A DNA stretch of 64,000 nucleotides from Thunnus maccoyii (Eukaryota; Chordata; Actinopteri; Scombriformes; Scombridae), in the NCBI RefSeq assembly GCF_910596095.1, contig NC_056548.1, positions 7,279,151-7,343,150 on the forward strand. Reading direction: 5' to 3'. Made by a program: the position numbers and the translations under genes. The notes beneath the pieces are model-generated. The model was not told the DNA's origin, ran no database searches, and saw nothing but the letters and a program-made list of their open reading frames with translations. The stretch's first letter is position 1; each line of letters begins with the position of its first letter. Positions 12,011 through 64,000 of the stretch are shown here, one piece after another.

Positions 12011-13819
12011 TTACAGGACGTTCTCTGCGGAATTTGGTAGCACCGTTTCTTGCCTGCTTAAAATTGTGTAAAAAAGTGTTGTAGCTGCATAATTATGTTT
12101 CAGCATATTTTTGTCTCAGTTAAACAAATAAAGCTAATATTTACAATTATTAGCTTTATTATTAAAGGAAACCAAGGAGTATACATTATCTTCATCCATC
12201 CTGCGAGAGTGACCGTCTCAACTCTAACACTCAATCAACCTTTGAGCTGAAAATATAGAAATTTCACTTCATCACTTTATCTTGTGTTTTTTTGTTTTGT
12301 TTTACATATATAATTTAATATATAATACTTATATATAATTTTATTACAATGTAATTTATTTCACTTTTTAGTTATTTTTATTTGATTTTATCAGTATTTG
12401 AGGCATTTGAGCTAATAAAAATATCTAAATTTCAAAGCGAACACACATAGAGCGGATTTAATGCCAATATCTAATAATTAATCATCACGTCTAATGATAA
12501 AAACGTCAAACTGTTAAAGCAATAAATTACCATGATAATTAAAGAACTCCTCCAGAAATATTTTTAAAATGTAAAAAGTAAAATATTCTACTTTGAATTT
12601 GTGTCTGATATGTTCAATTAGTTAAAAAAAAAAACTCCTTCTTCCCCATTAATGACAATACAATATAATATTTTTAAAAAACAACAACAACCCAGAATTG
12701 GATATACAAATAATGTACATTTTAAAAGTTTACCACATGACACGATGGTGGTCCGATTTAAATTCTCGTTTTCAATACCACTGATGTTGCTCACCGTTTC
12801 ACTGTTTATAACGATGAGTAACAAATCTCTAAACTATGTTAACTTTTTAAAGTTTTTTTTTATGTCTTTCCTTTTTTCACTTATTTTGAATATATTTTGT
12901 CTCCCATTGATTTATTTTGTATTTTTCCCTTATTTATAAATATTTATATACTATTTTTTGTTGGTCTTATCAGCAATCATGTATTGTGTTGTGTAGTTGT
13001 TTTGTTATTTATTTATGCCATTTTTTGTTGAATAAAGTTTTGTATAAAACAAACAAACAAATAAACAAACAGACAAACAAACAAACAAACAAACAAACAG
13101 TCAGACAGACAAACAAACAAACATTGTACCGTGGTTGCTTGCAAAACTAGCTGTGATGTCACAGTGTCATCTTGTACCTACACGTCTTAAACAATAAGAA
13201 AACAACATTTATGAGTTGAGGGGGATTTTAATGTAATTTAATGTGTACATAAAATAATAAGTATTCACAGCCAAACATCAGATAATAAATATTCACAACA
13301 AATAACGAAAAGTGAAACATAAAAATAAATCTAATGATAAAAATATCAATTAATAAATACCATAATACACAGTGAGATTAATTAAAGGTCAAATATTATA
13401 AATGGACAGGTCAAATAATGAACAGTCAGCCATAAAATAATAAATATAGTGGTAGAATATTATAAAATCACTCATCAAATAAGTCCAACAAATGAATTAA
13501 ACACATCTTTGTGTTTTAAATTTTGAGCTGCAAGTGAAACTTTCACCACTAGATGTCACAATTTCATTATTTCATGTATACTTGAATTTTTCAATGCAGC
13601 ATTTAGTTGATTTATAAAATGCAGCTGTCTATCAAAACCACACAACCAACGCCCCAAACAGTCAGCAGAATCTGTGACTCCAACAGGAAACAGGCTGATG
13701 TCATCATCTCTGCAGGTATTTAATCTGAAACCAAAACATTTGACCAGTTTGACCAATTCAATTTCTGACCTGATGATATCACAGGGATGATCACCAGGGT
13801 TGCAACAGCTCATCCAAAA
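12011..13819. other. AT-rich intergenic stretch
   Basis: No gene is seen. It contains the (AAAC)n tract and very AT-rich sequence with repeated TCTAATGATAAAAA words (about 12489 and 13331). The open frames are low-complexity. Confidence 0.45.
13049..13123. repeat. (AAAC)n short tandem repeat
   Basis: About 18 units of aaac with occasional agac, aaat and gtc variants in intergenic DNA. The run ends at acattgtacc. Confidence 0.9.
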
Positions 13820-14285
13820 GGGGAAATTAATACATGCATTATATCAATCAACCGTATCAGTTTGGTAAAAGAGCTTTTATGTCTGCTGCTCCTTATACTT
13901 GGAATCTTCTACAGACTGAGTTAACATCATGAGTCACTGGTTTCTCTGCGCAGGTTTAAAGCTTTGCTGCATCATCATCATCTTTTCTGCCAGTGTCAGT
14001 GAGGTTGTTGGGAGGTTTTTAATGCCTCAGATTGCTGCAGTTTCTCAATCCAATTCTACTATTAAGGTTGTATGTTTATTTTCTCTTTTATTGTAAATTT
14101 ATTCATGATTTTATTATGTTATACTGACTAACGAGAGGTCTGTCTGTATTGCTTGTTTTTATGTTGTTTGTCTGAAACGTTATGCTGCTGCCTGTCTTGG
14201 CCAGGACACTGTTGCAAAAGAGATTTTTAATCTCAGTGAGGTTTTCCTGGTAACATAAGGTTAAAGTAAATAAAAATAAAAATCC
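13820..14285 (+). mobile_element. 3' end of a LINE-type retrotransposon
   Basis: The plus strand has the familiar teleost LINE tail: CTTGGCCAGGACACTGTTGC, then AAAAGAGATTTTTAATCTCAG and TGAGGTTTTCCTGGTAACAT, ending in ataaaaataaaaa. Upstream, gctccttatacttggaatct and ctttgctgc match decayed C-terminal coding sequence. Only the end of the element is present. The clade (L2/CR1-like) is from memory. Confidence 0.65.
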
Positions 14286-15374
14286 ATCCAATAGCTGTTG
14301 AAACATTTCACTCAAGACTACAAATGTCAACCTTCAACCTGATGGAGGCAGTAAAGTCATGGTGTCATTAAAGTCACCAGGATTCGTTCTCTGTAACCCA
14401 CAAATATCTGAACCAAATTCCATCCAATATTTTTTTGGAGTCGTGTCACTTTGCTGGTGAAATATTTCAACATCTCAAACATCTGGATTGGCACAAAATG
14501 TTGTACAAGCAGTCACGGTTGACAGAAGATGGATCCTGCTGAGTTTGATGATCCACTGACTCTTCATCCAGTGTCATCATCAGGTCAATATTTGGTCAAA
14601 TATCAAACAGACTGACTTTCTTTTAATGAGTATTTCAGCCTTACGGAGCTGCTAGCGAGGCTGTACGCTTGTAGCAGTCATGATTGCAATCTATTATTGA
14701 AAATCAGTCTACTATATTTTAAAATAAAGTGTAAAAGCTAAATGAAAAGCTGAAAAATATGAATCTTATTTTTTTTATCTAACATTGGTGAATAGACATC
14801 TTATCACTAGATGAAAATTCATGTCTCTCACGTCTCTGATGTTCACACTGGGCAAAATTCTCAAACAGAAACTTTTTAACATTGATACAATGAGTGTAAA
14901 TGTCTTGTCCCTTTTTGTATATTGTTGCAGATCTTTTTAAATGTTCAGTATATCATTTACTAAAACATAATCAAGGCTTTGTGCTATAAAAAAAGGGGGA
15001 AGCGGGTAATTTAATGTGGTCAAGACCCAAAACACAATTCAGTTTCCCAGCACTAAATGATTCTCAGACAGAAATATCTTGTAAAATGTAACAGGTGACA
15101 AATAATCCCCATGAAGTTCACAGTAGTTTATGGTAAAAGGGGATGTTTGTGTCTCTATTACGCTCTATAACTGGTTTCTGATTGTGGGAAAATAGACTTT
15201 AGGTAGATTTTTAATCCTCTTCTGAAGACTGGCTACTATTATATGTAAAGAATACATGTACGCTAAACAACAGCCATGTTAAATATCATCTCTCACAAAA
15301 ATTCAAGTCATTAAATGTTAATAAAAACAAACACTCAATATCAACAGAGGTAAAATAAGAGTCATTTTGTAGCA
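14286..15374. other. intergenic stretch downstream of lgmn
   Basis: I see no recognisable gene, RNA or strongly bounded repeat here. Confidence 0.4.
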
Positions 15375-15815
15375 GTTTTGGTCTGTTGGATTTTATTTCA
15401 AGATCCTTGTATTACAGCAAAGTCTCTTCAGGATCAACAAACATTCAGTGTTTAGTGGTTTGCCCTTAACATGTCAATCAAACATTCATAAAGCTGAGAG
15501 CTGCTAATAAAGCTGAGGGCAAATTTTCATCAATATATCTTGAATCAGAAGCAGTAAAATATCATCCACAAACCATTCACAGTGATAGTGCAACTCACCA
15601 TAAAAACAAGTAAAAAAAAATCTCACTAAAATCAAAAAAAACTTCACAAATCTTTAAAAAAAAAAAAAAAGTTATAGTGTATTGATAAAAGAATAACGTT
15701 GACTCCACGTCAGATTGATTGGTAAGAAGTGCAAAGAGACGCCTCGTCTGCTCGGGTCTTCCTGCGTGAAGAACCAGATTGATCTGAGGCTTTAATGGAT
15801 TTATAGAAATCCTGT
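15375..15815 (-). other. lgmn: lgmn 3'UTR with poly(A) signal
   Basis: This follows the TAA stop at 15816-15818. A minus-strand AATAAA is at 15392-15397 (TTTATT on the plus strand), so cleavage is predicted near 15375. The open reading beyond the stop in another frame (about 15595-15870) is UTR and not coding. Confidence 0.6.
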
Positions 15816-27073
<11,258 letters not shown>

Positions 27074-27094
27074 ATCCTCGGCTTCTGTGGGAGC

Positions 27095-27640
27095 CCTGTA
27101 TGGATGAAAGGGTAAATTAATACCTCTCCTCGTCACGTCCCCTCCCAGAATAATGGTAGCTTTACTGGCTGAACTTTCGGGTAGCGACAAATAACGATAG
27201 CTAAACAGAAAAAAAACACAAACTCACCACCTGATCGCCTCTATGTCACATGATAATGATATCTATCCTATTCCGGGAAAGCTAACTTGGCTAACTGGCA
27301 GCACAACAAGCTACAAACAAAACGGTGAACTTTAAAAGCTCAAACAAAGCTATCAAAACATACTCAGAATTAATATCAGTGGGAAAAAATAAATATATAT
27401 ATATTTTACCTTTTGTTTGTTGTGTTGCACGTAGAAGACAGCGGAGAACTACATGTACATCCTCGTCAGGAAACACCGGGATATTTATACGTGACGTCGG
27501 GAAAAAAACGGTTGATAGGAATGTCACCGCAGCAGCCAATCAGAGAGCTTGGTGGGCGGGGCTTAGTTGTAAACAGTCATGTGGGTGAAAAACAACATGT
27601 ATGAACTTGATCTCGACTGTTTTCTGGTGAAAGTAAAAAA
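27095..27640 (-). promoter_or_regulatory. lgmn: lgmn promoter and 5'UTR exon
   Basis: On the minus strand a TATA-like TATAAATA lies at about 27482-27489, next to a CRE-like TGACGTC/GACGTCA core (27492-27498). Further upstream are a CCAAT box (about 27535), GGGCGGGG (about 27555) and TCATGTG (27577-27583). A start near 27455 would give a 5'UTR exon 27410-27455 ending in the donor AAAAG|GTAAAA. The next acceptor, tacag, puts the start of the ATG-containing exon at 27095. A palindromic E-box TCACATGA lies in that 5' intron (27246-27253). The start site is inferred; the motifs are seen. Confidence 0.6.
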
Positions 27641-28509
27641 CTAGATAAACTTTTGACTTCCAGTCGATTATCATTACTGAGCAAACAAGTCTGTCTATGA
27701 ACAATAACATCAAGCATTTATTTATTTAAAAAAAAAAAACATGCCTGTTGCCTTCACTAACATTAATCTGATGCTGAAAAAAATAGCTGTAACACCTGAA
27801 CACTACCTGTTAAAGTTAAGTATGCATGAAAATGGTATAAAAAAAGAGTGTAATGTAAGGTCATACAGACAGAGCAAACTGTTACCCTGAGGAATCAAAT
27901 ATTGTCTTTGAACATGATGTTAGAAGTTCTGGGTTGACTAGTAATGCACAATATTAATATATTTCTGTGTGGAAAACTCTAGTTGTGAGTTTTAGATTGA
28001 TTTTTAAACAGAGCATTTAAATTATAAGAAGCTAAAAACACAAACATATAAAATATCCAGTATGTATGCATGCAACAGTTTTAAATGGATTTCTGTACGA
28101 TAATGTGCTGTATATGAATGTAGTAATTCTTCAGAGTTGCAGATTATTCACATATGAACAGTGGATGGTACCAGTTTTGCAGCATGTTGTGTAACTCCTT
28201 ATAAACTGTTAATGTGGGCACAGTAAAGGCCTGTCATATGACTCTCTGACACAACAGACTTATAAACCACAGAAAAAACCCCAAAAAACAAACCTGTGCC
28301 GGTTCACCACACCTGCTGATCACGAGTCTCATTTCTTCACTCATGCAACATTTAGTTTTTACTCATTCTGTTGATGACTCAGCTTTCTCATCACAAAATG
28401 TGAACCCAAGCTTCCTCTAAGTGCTGACTTACTTACTTTCAGTTCAATGAATTTTGGAGGAATGAATGAAATTCATCAATAACAATCAGTGGAGGCAATA
28501 TTAAAGATG
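27456..28509. other. intergenic between lgmn promoter and pcnx1 3' end
   Basis: The first ~130 bases are lgmn promoter. The remainder is AT-rich with poly(A) runs and no recognisable gene or bounded repeat. Confidence 0.45.
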
Positions 28510-29640
28510 TCAGCAATAAATCAAACTTTTATTTTTCAATATAGAAAAGAATTAAGTTAAATAGTGAAACAGTCCATCAAAAATTCGGCATCTTGTTTTC
28601 AACCAATGGTCCTTAACACATTAACCTTTGTCCCAAAATGAAAAAAAAAAGTAACAAAGTGTAAATACCATGTTCACAGTAATAAATATTGAAAACAAAA
28701 TCTTTTATACATTGACATTATATATATACTGTATATATATATATTTGTGTAAATATATATATAGATATATATATATATATAATCATATACAGTAAAAAGT
28801 TACTTTCAAGTTTATCAAACATAAAATAGTGAAATAAAAATGGCTGAAAACAGAATGATGATTGCATTTTTTTCATTCCCAAGGCATCGGTAACCATGGC
28901 CATTCAAAGTCTGTAATAAATAAAAAGTGATATTATCTAAAGATTGTAGTGCATCGCTGTAAATAAAAAAAAAATTATAGTGCAAGTTCTGTTTTCTTTG
29001 CGCAAAGTAATCTTGCAAATTTCAAACTAATCCGAACGGAATGACAACAATGAAACAGAGAAGTCTGTTGAGCGCAGCACCGGTACGTCTCTGACTTCAG
29101 TCTGTTCTGCACCACAACTTCCTCTGTCGTCTTGGCAGCGGGAAAAAAAAAAAAAAAAAAAGCTTTTCACATGTATGAAACCAATGGCAGATATTCAATA
29201 CCAGGCTTATTTGGCAAAATTATTTAAAGACAAACAAAACACACAAAAAAATCTCCACACACTCTTTACACTCAGCTTTGTCAGAATTGCCAACAAAAGT
29301 CAATGAAATGCATAGAAAGTAATTACCAGTAGCAAGAACTAACTTAACTTAAGGGTTTTTTTTTTTTTACTGTCATGCAGCATTTCTAAGATGCAAAGCA
29401 AGGCAGATACTGTGGGTGTGCGTCGATGCAGTAAAGGATGTTGGATGAATGTATACTCTGCCTCTGCTTGCACTTTTCCCTGGCTTCCTTTCCCCCTCAG
29501 CGATAAGGAACGGGGGAGGGGGGAGAGCTCCCGTTTCCTTTTTTTTTTTGTATGCAGGTTCCCGCGTCCTGCTGAAAGCCAGGGAGGTCTGGCTTCGTCT
29601 TCACACCAAGTGTTAAACGTGTGACGTGTGCTTGCTCGTC
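28510..29640 (-). other. pcnx1: pcnx1 3'UTR with poly(A) signal
   Basis: This follows the TGA stop at 29641-29643. A minus-strand AATAAA is seen at 28528-28533 (TTTATT on the plus strand), giving a predicted cleavage near 28510. The UTR contains an A/T microsatellite (about 28720-28785) and homopolymer A/T runs. No other gene fits this interval. The end position is inferred from the signal only. Confidence 0.6.
28715..28790. repeat. AT-rich (TA)n-type tract in pcnx1 3'UTR
   Basis: Alternating tatata blocks with ctg, ttgtgtaaa and g interruptions; much of it is self-complementary. Confidence 0.8.

Positions 29641-64000
<34,360 letters not shown>

Overview
This window looks like nuclear DNA of a ray-finned fish, probably a percomorph teleost. 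Its protein-coding exons are vertebrate-like, split by mostly short GT-AG introns and embedded in AT-rich DNA. The DNA is full of teleost-style mobile repeats (tRNA-derived SINEs, Tc1/mariner and hAT remnants, L2-like LINE pieces) and CA/GT microsatellites. Species assignment is inference.

Three genes were assembled by reading splice sites and protein frames by hand. All are on the minus strand, so the transcription order runs right to left. (1) pcnx1 (pecanex 1, multi-pass membrane protein): 36 coding exons from 63908 down to 29641, 6969 nt, 2322 residues. (2) lgmn (legumain, lysosomal asparaginyl endopeptidase): 13 coding exons from 27073 to 15816, 1308 nt, 435 residues. (3) chp1 (calcineurin B homologous protein 1): 7 coding exons from 11486 to 7354, 588 nt, 195 residues. 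Each exon set sums to whole codons with matching phases at every junction and no in-frame stop, which is strong internal support. All three appear complete. I see no functional connection among the three products; they are neighbours.

Layout: 1-5790 is intergenic and repeat-rich, with a decayed THAP/DDE (ISL2EU-Harbinger-like) transposon invaded by a Tc1/mariner remnant and by inverted copies of a small repeat. 5790-11486 is chp1, with a 1.5 kb 3'UTR. 11487-15375 is AT-rich intergenic DNA with a 200 bp fold-back element carrying CCAAT boxes next to the chp1 promoter, an (AAAC)n tract and a LINE 3' tail. 15375-27455 is lgmn. 27456-28510 is a plain intergenic stretch. 28510-63908 is pcnx1, whose introns hold LINE, SINE, hAT and Tc1-type remnants. 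63909-64000 is pcnx1 5'UTR or promoter.

I found no previously undescribed biological system. The best second looks are: two GC-AG introns (chp1, lgmn); two lgmn splice acceptors abutting CA/TG microsatellites; a perfect 36-bp palindrome in a pcnx1 intron; E-box (MiT/TFEB-like) sites, a TATA box and a tiny upstream ORF at the lgmn promoter; a 33-nt in-frame pcnx1 exon; and several cleanly bounded non-autonomous transposons. Coordinates were counted by hand and may shift by a base next to long homopolymer runs.
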